Shown piece by piece: positions 11,560 through 25,625 of a DNA stretch of 64,000 bases. The DNA lies in NCBI GenBank assembly GCA_034440575.1, contig JAOTOL010001549.1:1395001-1459000 (forward strand), written 5' to 3'. Numbering within the stretch: the first letter of the stretch is position 1; each line of letters begins with the position of its first letter. The notes under the pieces are model-generated. The model was not told the origin of the DNA, made no database searches, and was given only the letters and a program-made list of their open reading frames with translations. Origin of the DNA: Imbricaverruca yamaguchii (lineage: Eukaryota > Arthropoda > Thecostraca > Neoverrucidae). The position numbers were made by a program, and so were the translations under genes.

Positions 11560-12380
11560 TTCGTCGCAGAGCACGCTCCAGACACGTGCCGAAGGTCCGT
11601 GCCTGTGGACAAGACGGCCGCACTGGCTGCGTCCCATCAGTCAGCAGACGTGTCGGGCGTCGTGTCACAGGCACACGATAGGCGTCCGCCGCCGGGCGGC
11701 GTGTTTGCGCACGGCTGCGCGCCAGGTCGCCGCGGGACCGCCCGTGTGTACGCGGCGTATCGTCGCCGCCGACGGGCCGACAGCAGGCCTCGCGCCGCCG
11801 AGACTCAATGGCCGCCCTGAGGCGCGCCGCCGCCGGCCGTCGTCGTCGGTAATCGACTCATAGACGATCGTCCCTTTGATCGGAGCAGTCAATAAATCGC
11901 GGTAACAAGCCGGGCTCCCGGCCGGCGCTGCTCGGGCCGCCTTTGTGACGTAGGCGCCCGGCTCCAGGCGGCATCAAGCGAGCTTAATTAAATCTCAATA
12001 GGGCGCACTTTATTCGTGGTCAGCCAACGGAACCGCCAGCTGCTTATTTTTGTCGCGCCATTTTCTGGCTGCGTGCCTCTCGGCTGGTGAAAATCAAATT
12101 TAATTTCTTGGCTTTCTGTCGCGCACTATTATTTCATTAGTTTATTGTCGCCGATGCGCTGTTCCGTGACCAGCGGGCGCGGCTCGGATTCGGCGCAGCG
12201 CGGCCACCGGCCACGGCGCGGGAAACCCGCTGACAAACAGGGCCGGTGGTGAGTCTGCGTCGAGTGCCGGCGCAGGTGGCTGCCGGGGATAAAGTCAGCC
12301 AGCTCAATAGAATTCCGAATCCAGCCTGTTGGAATGTAATTGAGAGCCAGTCGGCCTCCATTGAGCGCGGGACTTGATAT
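11560..12380. promoter_or_regulatory. CpG-rich island with AT-rich homeodomain-type cores
   Basis: GC-rich, CpG-dense blocks (11560-11960 and 12150-12300) flank about 150 bp with clustered AT-rich motifs: TTAATTAAAT near 11983, TTTATT, AAATTTAATTT near 12097, and CATTAGTTTATTG near 12134. TAAT/ATTA cores embedded in CpG islands are the usual look of developmental enhancers. This is a candidate only. Confidence 0.35.
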
Positions 12381-12479
12381 AATTGAAGTTAAATTGAGAA
12401 GGTGAAAGAGCTAGTGGAGTAGGGGTGGCAAAAATCTCCCCCGTGTGAATAACAAGATCTATAGGCAGCAAAGGAGGGT

Positions 12480-13130
12480 TTTGTTGGACATTGTCGAGCG
12501 CCAGTAATGGACAGAGAAAGCCACTAAATCTCGGCGCCCCGCCGGCCGGATCGTTATCGAAGCCGACAGATACACAGCAACAAGAGCACGCGTATGGTCG
12601 GGCCGGCGGCACCCCGTCACCAGCAGCTGTTGTGCCGCGCGGGCCGGCACATCCGCGGCCACAGCGCGCGTCCGCCCGGCCGGCCGCGGCCGCCCAGAGC
12701 CGCCCGGGCCACCCGCAGAAAAAGATGGTGCCCATTGAGCGCGTGATAGCGTCGGTAGTGTTTGGTGACAGAACCGGCGGGAGACAGCCACTTTTTCCAA
12801 TTAGCTCCTCGTTTGCTAGCCGACCGGCTCGCAAAGCGACGCTGAATGCGGCCAATCACTGAAATATGGTTTCTTGCAGGCCACAATGGCGACTGCGCGC
12901 GCCCGCTGAATGCGTCAGGAAATTAGGCCCGTATTGTGGCTGCCGCCGACTCAGGTATCTGGTGCGCCACAGGCCGTTGAATGGTTTTAATTGGGGCCGA
13001 CGTGCGCCAAATACGGCGACGGCGTGGCCGACGTCCGAGGGCGGGGCAGCGCCATTCATGACCGGGCTCGGCTCGGGTCGACGCGGCGTGGGCAGTGTGT
13101 CATGAAACATGAGCCAGCGCACGGTGAAGC
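12480..13130. promoter_or_regulatory. CpG-rich island, possible enhancer or promoter
   Basis: The CpG-dense block at 12540-12720 (CCGGCCGG, GCGGCCGC and GCGCGC motifs) is followed by a mixed part with CCAATCA (12851), GAAATTAGG (about 12918) and TTTTAATTGG (about 12983). No exon with family homology was found on either strand. Confidence 0.35.
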
Positions 13131-13165
13131 TGAGGTGGGAGCAGCCAGGCCAGCACAAAGGGGCA

Positions 13166-13400
13166 CGGTGGAAGTAGTTCAGGATAGCTTGGTATGATGC
13201 CAAGCGATGCGCCAAATGGTGCGCCAAGCGATATGCCAAGCGATGCGCCAAGCTCCGATGCCAGACCACGCGAAGTCTCCAAGGTGTATACGGTAGGTAG
13301 GTGATGGTGGAAGTTCAGGATGGGGTGGGGTGATGCCACGGGGTGCGCCAGGCTCCGTAAGGGGCCTGGCGATGCGAGTCCGTGAGGGGTCTCCAGGGAG
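13166..13400. repeat. Short tandem and duplicated block
   Basis: CAAGCGATGCGC-type units of about 12-13 bp repeat at 13195-13260. The preceding string GGTGGAAG...TTCAGGAT at 13167 recurs at 13306, 139 bp downstream, and is again followed by a TGATGCCA...GTGCGCCA segment. This is a diverged two-copy duplication containing a degenerate microsatellite. Confidence 0.6.
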
Positions 13401-13639
13401 TCCGCGGCAGGAGGGCGGAGGGCGCCGGTCGGGGTTGGGGCGGCAGTTGGTTGGGCCACCTACGAGGCCCGGCAGGAACCGGCTGGTCAAAGTCAAAGCC
13501 AAAGTCATGGGTTCTTCCACGTGGTGGCTGTTCTGTACCCGGGCCATCGTGGCCATCATGGCATGGCCCGACGACAGCCAGCTAGTTGGCAAAGCAGAGC
13601 TCCTGGCTTGGCACAGAAAGCACAGGCGGAATCAATCCA

Positions 13640-14120
13640 TCGACTGAGGCCGTGGCTGCATGGTTGGGTCAGAACCAGATACGCCTCGCCGTATACCGTC
13701 GCTGACAGCGTCCTGCTTGCCTGCTGACGCACACCCTGGGCGACAAGGTCGCGCTGACGTGCTTACCCGCTGGCGACGGAGTGCGGACCGACGGACGAAA
13801 GACATTCGGTGCGTCTGCGGCCGGTTGACCAGAGGCGGACCAAGGTCGCGCGGTGGTCGGCGGCGAGGGATGCCGCGCCGCTCACCCAGAACTGTCGCCT
13901 TTTTGCCGGCCGCGCCGCGCTCATTGTGACGCTTTTTCTGCGCGCCAGTTGTTAATGACTGGTTGAACGAGATTCCGGACCGTCCTACAGACACCGCGCT
14001 ATGAGCGACGCGTCCACGCTCGGCTGGACACATTAGCGAGCCGCACCGGCGAATAGCGACGCGTCCCGTGCGATGCCGGCCGGGCGTTTTTGTCGCCTTC
14101 CGACTTCCACTGACCCGCAT
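13640..14120. other. GC-rich stretch without gene
   Basis: CpG-rich sequence with chance open frames on both strands (minus 13632-14120, 162 codons, arginine-rich). No domain is recognised. Such Arg-rich frames are expected from CpG-rich DNA. Confidence 0.4.
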
Positions 14121-14227
14121 AATGGGATATCAATCGTTGCATTCGCAGCGGTACTTGTGACGGTGTGGAGCTATCGTTGGAGACTGCCCGCGTGGCGTCA
14201 GTTCCCGATAACGCAGCGTTCGTGAAA

Positions 14228-14320
14228 GTTGCCGTGGGTGGGAGTCGAACCCGCAGCCGGCGGCCGGAAGACGAGGTGTGTCGGCGTTGGCGGGCGGATC
14301 GTTTCCGGTCGGTGGTGACA
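14228..14320 (-). repeat. Possible tRNA-derived SINE fragment
   Basis: Read on the minus strand, the segment contains GCGGGTTCGACTCCCACC, a good pol III box B (GGTTCGANTCC type). It is preceded by an anticodon-arm-like GTCTTCCGGCCGCCGGC. No clear box A is visible, so it may be a truncated or degraded SINE head, or chance. Confidence 0.3.
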
Positions 14321-14940
14321 GATGTCGCACCGAAAACAATCTGTGGCGATCACACTCGGCAAACTGCGTGTGGCACCGCCAGCTGTCCCCGACTCTCCTC
14401 GTGCAAATCGTGGCGATGACGGGAGCTGCACAAAAATCTTCATTCCACAACTTGTTCAAGACACACAATGCGCAATTGGTTGGACGATTAAAAGCGACCC
14501 TAAATCATGCATTCGTCGACAATTATCGGTGTTGCCCAACTCATTTGAATACAGTTAACCACCATTCACTGGGGCAGTCAGAACGTCAACCAACTTTGCT
14601 GTCAACCACTTGTAATTGCGCTGGCATTTTCCTTGTGTAAAATTGTGCGTAAATTGGTATGTCATTCTTAATGATCAAAAGCACCATGTGATGCGCATAC
14701 ATGCGTATGAAAAAAATGGCGCAGCTAGGAGCATACCGAGTGGGTGTCGTTCGTTTTGTTTCGCTGGTCATTCTTCGTAATCAGTATCAAATATACCTAT
14801 TATGTTGTCATTCTTATATAACTGCAATATTTACCGCGAGGTGTTTGACAAAAGGCCTCGCCAGCTGATTATACCAGGGAGGATTCCGAGAGGCCAGAAT
14901 GGGAAGGCTACTACAATCATTGGCCATTGGGAATATTCTC

Positions 14941-14954
14941 TGGCTCCGCCACTG
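14941..14954 (-). mobile_element. hAT-like terminal motif
   Basis: TGGCTCCGCCACTG is the complement of CAGTGGCGGAGCCA, the typical end sequence of many hAT-superfamily non-autonomous elements. The sequence to its left contains AGGCCAGAATGGGAAGGC, also typical of such ends. The other terminus could not be identified. Confidence 0.35.
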
Positions 14955-15121
14955 CACGCGATTTGTCGGTTTTCCTTTCGTTTGTCCTGCATTCACACTC
15001 CGCTTATTTGATCCACCACTGGCAGTGTCACCCTCCTCGTGTCATTGCTCGCAGTGGTTTGAATAAGGCATGTCCTCAATATTTCCCGTCACCTCCTAGA
15101 TCGAGCATTAGGAAAGTCTCT

Positions 15122-15135
15122 TGGCTCCGCCGCTG
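15122..15135 (-). mobile_element. hAT-like terminal motif, second copy
   Basis: TGGCTCCGCCGCTG is the same end motif in the same orientation about 180 bp further on, with one change. Two like-oriented ends suggest either a local duplication or two nested non-autonomous copies. Confidence 0.35.
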
Positions 15136-16330
15136 CTTGTGATACATTACTACCCTTTGTCTCGAATTCACCTCACCCTCCAAATTGTCCAATGGGAGCG
15201 TAAATGCAACCGCTTTGGGTAAACGGGCCACATTCTGCCCGTTTTTGCATCCTGCATATGCTACTGATGTAAGATGTAAGTAATGTAATATGAGCAGTGA
15301 GATTCCAAATTATAGTTAGCTCAACAGCAAAACAACGAGAGCATTCCGGTGCAAGTGCTGCTCCTAAGCTTTTTTTAATCTGTCGGCAGTGCCTTCTATT
15401 ATTCGCCTTGGAGCAGCCTGAATCATAGCTATGAAACTAAACTTTTGGCACGAAGTGAGAAAAAGAAAGCTGGGAAAAGTCGACGAGTTTCACGCTCCTA
15501 TAGCAAAGCTATAGTGACCGGTATGCGAGAGAAAAAAAAACGCACACTGCTGCTGCTCCTTCACAACGGAATAGGGTTAACGAATGCTATGATGCGAGCA
15601 TAATTACGCACCTGATTGATTTCAACCTAATTGTTGAAAGAGAGGGCGAGCAGAACGTGCTTTTAAAAAATTGATCAAGTGTTTTACCCAGCCGTACGCC
15701 ATAATTATGTTCAGTTGCCTACAAATTCCCCAAACATGATACACTAATATCGGCTATGAATATACCGCTTCAATACAACGTGCCCGGGATAAAAACAAAA
15801 CATTCTCTTTAAAAGGTTCTTGAAAGAGACACAGTCCAATGAGTCGCTTCGACCAAAGCCACACCAGGTGACGACAGCTAGCGCAAACCCACACGGCATA
15901 AATGCCAGATAAAAGTGTACCAAGGAAACCGTACTTATTTAGTGGCAATAAACGTACTATATTTTCTAAACGCATAACTTTGGCAAACACCTGAACTAGT
16001 AAACACCCCTTCTGTAACCATGAGCCAGGGCATTCAGCGTTAGCGCCGCCGCCACTTACAGTGCGGTCTCAGCCTCTCCCCAAATTGGATGCGATTTATC
16101 AACATTTTGTTGGCTGTGTTTGGCGCAGGGCCTCGGTTTTCAGCTGTCGCCCTTATTATGTAAATATCACGAGCCGACCGCCATTGTTTCGTGTTTGCGC
16201 TGGCAGGAGTGAGCTCCTTTGAGTCTTCGAACATCTGGAGTTGCATCTGGATCGTCCGCGTGAGCCACGCTCAAACAACCAGATAACGAGATAGTTGCCC
16301 TTAAACTCACAACGGCCCACTCAGCTGATC
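15136..16330. other. Gene-free AT-rich stretch
   Basis: No open frame above 90 codons, and no repeat or tRNA-like element recognised. A/T runs only. Confidence 0.5.
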
Positions 16331-17200
16331 GCATGACGCGCCTATCTGTGGATGCGCGTGCATCTGGGCCACGGACGCGCCGGGTCATCCCGGAATAGGC
16401 GCCAATTATCGCCGGCGGCGTATCGTACGGGGTCATGCAGCGTGACCACGGGCTCGTTCATCGGGCCGATAGTCGACCGTTGCCTCGTTATCGCCACCCG
16501 CATCTGGCCGTCCAACCGGGTCGGCACATGTCTTCATCTATCGGGAAAACACACATTCCAGCGGCCAGGTCTTAATCTCGGTAATGATTGTAATTGCCGG
16601 CGTCATTATTGACCCCACAGGCGCGATGAATCGGCCGCGGCCGCGCCGTAATTACAGAGCGCGCCGCGCCGACAAAACCCGCCGAGGATCGTCCGCCGGG
16701 GACCGCGCCGGCGCGCAATTAGCGGGCGCCGGCACAATGAGAGCTTGCGCAGGTCGCCGACGGGTGTCGCCCCGGGCGGCGGGCGGATTAGCCACCGGCG
16801 CGACCCACCGCGCGCGCGCGCGCGCGGCCGCCCGATTACCGGGGCCGGTCGCTTCTGGGAGGTCAGGTGCGGCCGGCGACGCGTCGCCGGGGACGGCTAA
16901 GCCTGCCGCGCCGACCCGGCCGCCGACAGCGCTAATCGGCTCCCGGCGGACGCCGTGGATCTGACGGGAGCTGACCAGTGTCACCGGCCACCGTTCATCC
17001 GCAGGCGATTAGCGCCCGCGCTGACGGCCGCCACACAGCGACAGGTGGGCCAGCGCCACCAGCGGCGGCTCGGTCCGCCGGCCACCGCAATACCGGCGGC
17101 CTGGAGAACACACTGACATCGATGTGACGGCCGACAAGAAGAACGGCTACTGCCGGAGGACAGCGATGGAAAGTGGCCAAGATGTCGCCCCATGGATGAG
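16331..17200. promoter_or_regulatory. CpG island studded with TAAT/ATTA cores
   Basis: The sequence is strongly CpG-rich, including a (CG)n run at 16809-16826 (Z-DNA prone). AT-rich cores are embedded in it: GGTAATGATTGTAATTGCC (16580-16600), CATTATTGAC (about 16606), GTAATTACAG (about 16648), GCAATTAGCG (about 16716), GCTAATCGG (about 16931) and GCGATTAGCG (about 17005). No exon homology was found. It looks like a candidate homeodomain-responsive enhancer. Confidence 0.4.
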
Positions 17201-20200
17201 AAATCGGTCTAAATCCCAAAGCTGTTACCTGACGGCCTTTTTAGTTGGTAAGCAATGCAAAGGACGGGTCATCTGACGCTGAGGTGCCTGATAGCGCGGG
17301 TGTACTGATAGCCGGCCCAAACCTGCGGCACAACTCTTGGGGTTACGCGACGATGCAATTATTAATCATGCAATGTAAGTGCCTAGCATCACCAGAATTA
17401 AACAAGCTCCCTCATTGTCAAATACGCAGTGAAGCAGATGAAGCAAACTTCGGCAACAAACATGAGGTCTTTATTCCGGCTGCTTCCCCCGAAACCTTCT
17501 TCCCCTATCCGTTATCAATCAGCAGCGATCAAAGCCGCCACATCGACACTCGACTTGGCTCCCAGATTCTCACTTCGTCAATGCCATCGAGGCGGCGCCA
17601 CAGCGATTGAGAATCTGCATTTCCTACGCTATTTTTTTCAGTCACGACCAAGAACTACTGAAGATTGGCGACAACGTGTCTGTTCCTACACTAAAATTTA
17701 TAGATATTCGGCTGATATACTGCTACCTTCAGACCTGTTTCTGAGGTACGGTTCCATACCTTCTGCATACGCTGAATCGTGCACAAAAGTGTATTTGATT
17801 AAATATAATGGTTCACTCTTACAGCATACCGTGGAAACAAGCGCACCAAGCTCGCTCGTGCCGCTTGTCATGGCAACAGGGGCACCCAGGTCACTTAGCA
17901 TGTGCCAGGGAAGCAGGCCAAGCCGATACCTTACAGGACGCCCCCGCCCCGGCTGAGTACTAACGCTATCAACTGACATCCATATCAGAAATGATATCGT
18001 GGGTCCCTTTGGGCGGCATGTACAACGCAACATAAACAGCTTTGGTAACCGCCTTAAAAACCCACATCGCACCAGATTAATACCACACGGTACCGTACAG
18101 AGTGCAAAAACAAATTTTGCAACCAAATCAATTTTAAGCCCTTCTCAGTTATTCCGACTGCTTTGCAGGGGTGTCGTTTCCTGTAGGTAGTCACATTTGA
18201 TGGATCATGGCTTCCTGGGGTTCACATTGCTCACCCCTCAATGGTCGATTTCGGGGGTCACTTGAGGGACCGTGGCTTCATGTCGCGATAGCCCAAATTA
18301 TTCACTTCAACCACACGAAGCGTTTATATGGTTACAGTATACTACAAATGTATGTTAATTGATCCATGCTTCTCCCATTAAGACCGCAAACATGTTTTCA
18401 AATCAACACAGAGCTATGTATCTAGATAGACGTTCAAGGTTTAAATGTTAATATCAAATGCACCTGTCAACTTACTTCAACATATTTCCTCAGGAACACA
18501 TGCTTTCAAATCGCAAACAATCTTATACATCTTGACGCTATGCTAAGTGCTCGCTGTTATGCTAAGTGCCTACGTATAAAGGCAACCGAGGTGAAACGAA
18601 TATTTCACCCGGGCTGGTATCACGGACAATTTATATTTATATATATTATATACGCTATATTAGTGTATTCGTATATTTTCAGATCTAACTTCCTTGCAAA
18701 TTCTTGCAGTATTACGTGACAACTACTTGCAACACACGGGTTCGGGAACTTGCAAGGCAAGGATAAAATAGTGGGAAATTTTTTTTCAGCCTAGCCAGTC
18801 GTTGGCGATACAAAATTTTAGGATACTGGCAGCTTGGCACATCTAATCGGCAGTCCAAAAAGTATGCAAAATATTGTGTCTGGCAGACATAGCAATTAAT
18901 ACAAAATGTTCTCGCGGTTTCATTGCACATGGAAGTGAGATTCTGCCTAATGTAACCATGTGAGAGGCACACATAGCCGTAGATAAGCCGTTCCCAGGTT
19001 GCTTAACAAAACTATCCCTATTATCATATTATCATCACAAATACATCCCTTATTCCATGCCATTTCGCGATTTATGACACCATACCGAACGACAGGAATT
19101 CAAAAGTTTTGCTATGTCGTCCTTCACGAACTCTAGAATAGCATGGAAGAATCGCTAGAATCATCTTAGTGTGTATGAGATGACTTCCATGCCTACCGTC
19201 AGCTCACGTAACGATCCACTAAAGCACCTACCATCTATCAAGAATAGTCATCTGTGACCACATTGGCTAGTGGTGGATCGTGAGCGACAATTCTTTAAAG
19301 AAGATGGCACATATTCTTGCAAGCTTAGCAAACATATATACTTTCAATTGAGTGCTTGAAAAAGAACGGGAAGGTCATCCTCCAAGCAGACTATGTCCAC
19401 GGTGTCTGATCACTGTTCCAGATAAATGTGCAAGACGTGGACCACGTGTCCGTCGCCCCCTGATCATCGCCCACTTAGCTCGCAACTTGTCAACACAAAC
19501 GCCTTATTTAATCACACAACTTACACAGTCACGCAATACCAACAGAGGCGGAGCCAAGGGGGCCAGACTAACCCCCCCCCCTCTGGGGAACCAAAATATG
19601 CTGAATCAAACAAGACGCTTTTATATTTTCATCCGGCAAAAACCAGACATTTTTGAAGCGCCAAACGCGATTAAAGAGGTTTCTGTTCGCTTGTTGTCAG
19701 GCCCGCCTTATCAAAATCCTGGTTGAGACTCTGAACACCATAGTAACTTTTGCAATACTGCCATGAGCCACTACCGCCAAAACAGCCCACCACCAAAAAA
19801 AAGCCTCTTCATCGGAAGCACACAACCACGACCTTAGTTTATTGCCAGGCATGAGCTACATGCTGGCAGGCTGTATCCCGTTCGGGTCACTGTTAGGACG
19901 GAACCCCTTTTTCACCATCATAAACGCACGTCCTTACACACCGTCATAATGGACCACTTACGTCTTCTGCAGCTATATTATTTATACTACTCTAGCTATA
20001 CTGTTTCGTTTCCCCATTGTGCTAAAATGATTGATTACTGAGCTATTAATTAAAGATCCTTACAATCATGCTTCTTTCAAGCGAAGGTTGGTACGCATCG
20101 AATTTGGTCTCGTAATTCATAAAGATCCGGAGCGCAAGTTCGAGACGATCTAGGTCATTTTCTCTTGTTATTTTCAGATATTTCACCTCTGCAAAAATAA

Positions 20201-20500
20201 ATTACGCTTATATTTATTATCCTGACTTGGAATGAATTATATGTGCACCACTTCAATAGCTATTCGTAATTGCCAAGCGTAAAGGAATTTCAGGATTATC
20301 CGTCGAAAACATTTATCAATACCAATCAAACTTACGTTAGCCTGGCTGCTGTCTCCCGAGGCGATCGGGAGTGCTATCACTAAAAATAATTGAAGGTTAA
20401 TTTTCAGCTCACCAATCATGGCAAATAATGTCAAACCTCCGGGTAATCGGCTTAAATGCACCAAGAGACAGGCTGTTCTGTTTCCTTTTGTCCGCACAAT
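17201..20500. other. Gene-free stretch upstream of Msx
   Basis: No gene recognised. Overlapping open frames at 17429-17956 (+, 175 codons) and 17698-18126 (-, 142 codons) have no motif that I know and occupy the same DNA, so at most one could be real. A hAT-like end lies at 19543. The remainder is AT-rich. Confidence 0.45.
19543..19600 (+). mobile_element. hAT-like 5' end fragment
   Basis: CAGAGGCGGAGCCAAGGGGG followed by a ten-C tract resembles the start of widespread non-autonomous hAT elements (CAGNGGCGGA). It matches the complements of the ends at 14941 and 15122. No matching downstream terminus was seen, so it is probably a fragment. Confidence 0.35.
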
Positions 20501-20529
20501 TATCATTACAAACTCGGCCAGATCGTTTG

Positions 20530-20697
20530 TAAGCGGCGCCACCATTGGTCGGCGGTGTGGCCGGCTCCGCCTCCCGCCGCCAGGCCCCGCCCCGTCGCTG
20601 GCCATGCCCGGCCGGCGCGGCCGACCGGGGCCTCAGTGGACTCGCCGCGGCCGCCAGGGGAGCTCGCGCCGCAGTCGCCGTTTCCGCCGCCGCCGCC
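20530..20697 (+). promoter_or_regulatory. Msx promoter-proximal CpG island and 5' UTR
   Basis: Immediately upstream of the Msx start codon the DNA becomes CpG-dense. An inverted CCAAT box (ATTGG, 20544-20548) and a GC box (CCCCGCCCC, 20585-20593) are visible. There is no TATA box at a sensible distance, which suggests a CpG-type, TATA-less promoter. The start site cannot be fixed from sequence alone. Confidence 0.45.
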
Positions 20698-21076
20698 ATG
20701 ACCGTGGAAGAGAAAGTCGACAGTTCGGACGCGTCCGGCTCGGAGCTCGAGTCGTCGCCGCCGCCGCCTCCGCCGGCGCCGCGGCCGACGCTCTCGTTCA
20801 GCGTCGAGTCACTGCTGAGCCGCGCGCCGCCGCCGCCGCGGGCCGGCGGCACGCGCAGCCCGGCCGGCAGCCCGGCGTGCAGCCCGGACGGCCGCCGGTC
20901 GGCCACGCCCGAGCTGTGCCGGCCGGCGCCGGTCAGCCCGGCCGGCCGGCGCTCGCCCTACGGCCCGCTGCGGCCCGAGCTGCTGGCGCCCTACCGCATC
21001 CACCCGGCCATCGCGCAGCAGCGCTTCTGGCCCGCCGGACTGCCGCTCGGCATGCACTCGCCGAAGCCGAAGTCAG
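20698..21076 (+). CDS. Msx/msh homeobox protein, exon 1 (residues 1-126)
   Basis: First coding exon of a homeodomain transcription factor of the Msx (muscle segment homeobox; Drosophila Drop) family, which pattern dorsal neural tissue and muscle as repressors. The ATG at 20698 is the first in-frame ATG and sits in a good context (GCCGCCATGA). Residues 1-35 are acidic, then Ser/Pro-rich (a PPPPPP run). LSFSVESLLS at about residues 32-41 matches the eh1-type Groucho-binding motif of Msx proteins (compare LPFSVEALM). The rest is Pro/Arg-rich, with LLAPYRIHPAIAQQ and LPLGMHSPKPK near the end. The exon ends at CAG|GTGAGA (donor 21077). It leaves phase 1 (126 codons plus one base), matching exon 2. 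GC3 is very high, unlike the intron. Confidence 0.9.
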
Positions 21077-24191
<3,115 letters not shown>

Positions 24192-25275
24192 GCGCGCTCC
24201 GTGTGTTCTGTATGAGGCGTGTATCTGTGTGTGCGCGTGTGCGTGTGAGGGGAGCGATGTATATGCTTCGGGGCATCTGGAAGGTGCGACTGGCGAGTCA
24301 TCCGCCAGCTGCTTTCAGCGGCTCGGCTAGTCTGGACTGCGCGGAGGCTTCGTGAGCAGCGGTCGGGGCCGCTGCCCTCCGTTGTTGGGTACAAATATCG
24401 CCTGCTGGAGCCGCGCCGACCGCTTCCCTTTCGAAATTGGCCAGCTTGAGCTCGCAGGCGACCGCACGGCCGAACGAGCGCCACGGACTCTGAGCTGGTC
24501 TCGCCAACTTTGCTTCGCCGGAACCGAGGAAATCTGCTTTAAGGGCGAGGCGCACCGGACGCTACGGGGCGACGCCGGAGCCGCTAGTTCCACAGTCGGA
24601 TCGGAGCGCCGGCCCGTTCCGGGCTTCGCCAGGTGCGAACGCCCGCCGACGTCCGCTGTGTCGATGTCGTCGACTGGGCTGCTTCAGCCACCCGACAATC
24701 TGCGTGTGAGAATTGGCTGGCTATTGCAAGACCCGAAATCTGTGATACCTTAGTTGTATAGGTAGCTTGCGAACTGTTTTGCACCGCTAAAGCGCTCCTT
24801 GATTGTGTGCCTGCGCGCACACGCATGCGACTCACTCTCGGCCTGGCTCGAACTGGAGCTGTGCAGCGGAGCAATGCCGCGCCCGTTTCTCAAAGAACGC
24901 CGCTTGCTTTGGAGGCAGGCTCAGCGGAACCGCCGTAATGTGGGTGCCAATATGGCGGAGTTGGACTACTGAATTGGCACACCAACCTTCAACTTGAACG
25001 TTTTTCGTCTCTCATCTCCCAAGGAGCTAAGAGCATACTTCAAGAATTCTCGCTGCCAAAGGATGCCTCGCCCAAGCTCATTCCAGCGTAATCCAGTGTG
25101 TTCTTTGTGCTGAAATTGTTCTCGAATGAAACGATGTTTTATGTGTAGTACCTGAATAGCGAGGACCATGGTGTATCTAGCCTGGTGCTCGTCTCATTTG
25201 AGTAGAATGGCTTTCGACAAGTTGAAAGTGTGCTGTGGATTGCAAGGCCTACAATTAAATGATATTATAATTTAA
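24192..25275 (+). other. Msx 3' flank and probable 3' UTR
   Basis: GC-rich sequence to about 24950 is followed by AT-rich sequence. The first plausible polyadenylation signal is ATTAAA at 25254-25259, and another lies near 25319. Open frames here on both strands are below 135 codons and Arg/Ala-rich, without motifs. UTR extent is inferred. Confidence 0.4.
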
Positions 25276-25519
25276 CATAGTCGTATTGTCTGCCATGTTT
25301 TTGTTCGTATACATAATGATTAAATCGTATAGTACATGTCTATTGGTACAATATACGTGTTCATGACACGGTTATGACTGCTTTTGTGGTTTGATATCTG
25401 GCTACCGTGTGTGAATTCTTGTATATAGTGAAGAATATTTCTTTGGTACCTGATTTACATTCATACGATGTTGAAGAAAACGAGTGGTTGAGTATCTGAT
25501 GGATTAGTGCAATGCAGAA

Positions 25520-25625
25520 GCTCCGCGACAGCTCAGTCGGTACGGTGTTGGGCTCGTAATCGTAAGATCGTGGGTTCTAAACCCGCGACCGGCGGGATTT
25601 CCAAGTCTACCCGTGGCACATCGGC
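25520..25625 (+). repeat. tRNA-derived SINE head
   Basis: The box A-like ACAGCTCAGTCGGTACGG and the box B-like GTGGGTTCTAAACCCGC are spaced as in a tRNA. The T arm can pair (GTGGG/CCCGC) and the anticodon loop reads CTCGTAA. Acceptor and anticodon stems do not pair and CCGGCGGGATTTCCAAG follows, so this is a SINE or tRNA pseudogene rather than a functional tRNA. Confidence 0.6.

Noticed and set aside
17280..17380. Third copy of the SINE seen at 55021 and 61565
   Set aside because: Only loose similarity (GCCGGC...AACC..., ATTATTAATCATGCAATG versus TTGATTATGTCATGCG), not enough to align with confidence.
25520..25592. Functional tRNA gene
   Set aside because: Boxes A and B are present but acceptor and anticodon stems do not pair, so a SINE head or pseudogene is more likely.
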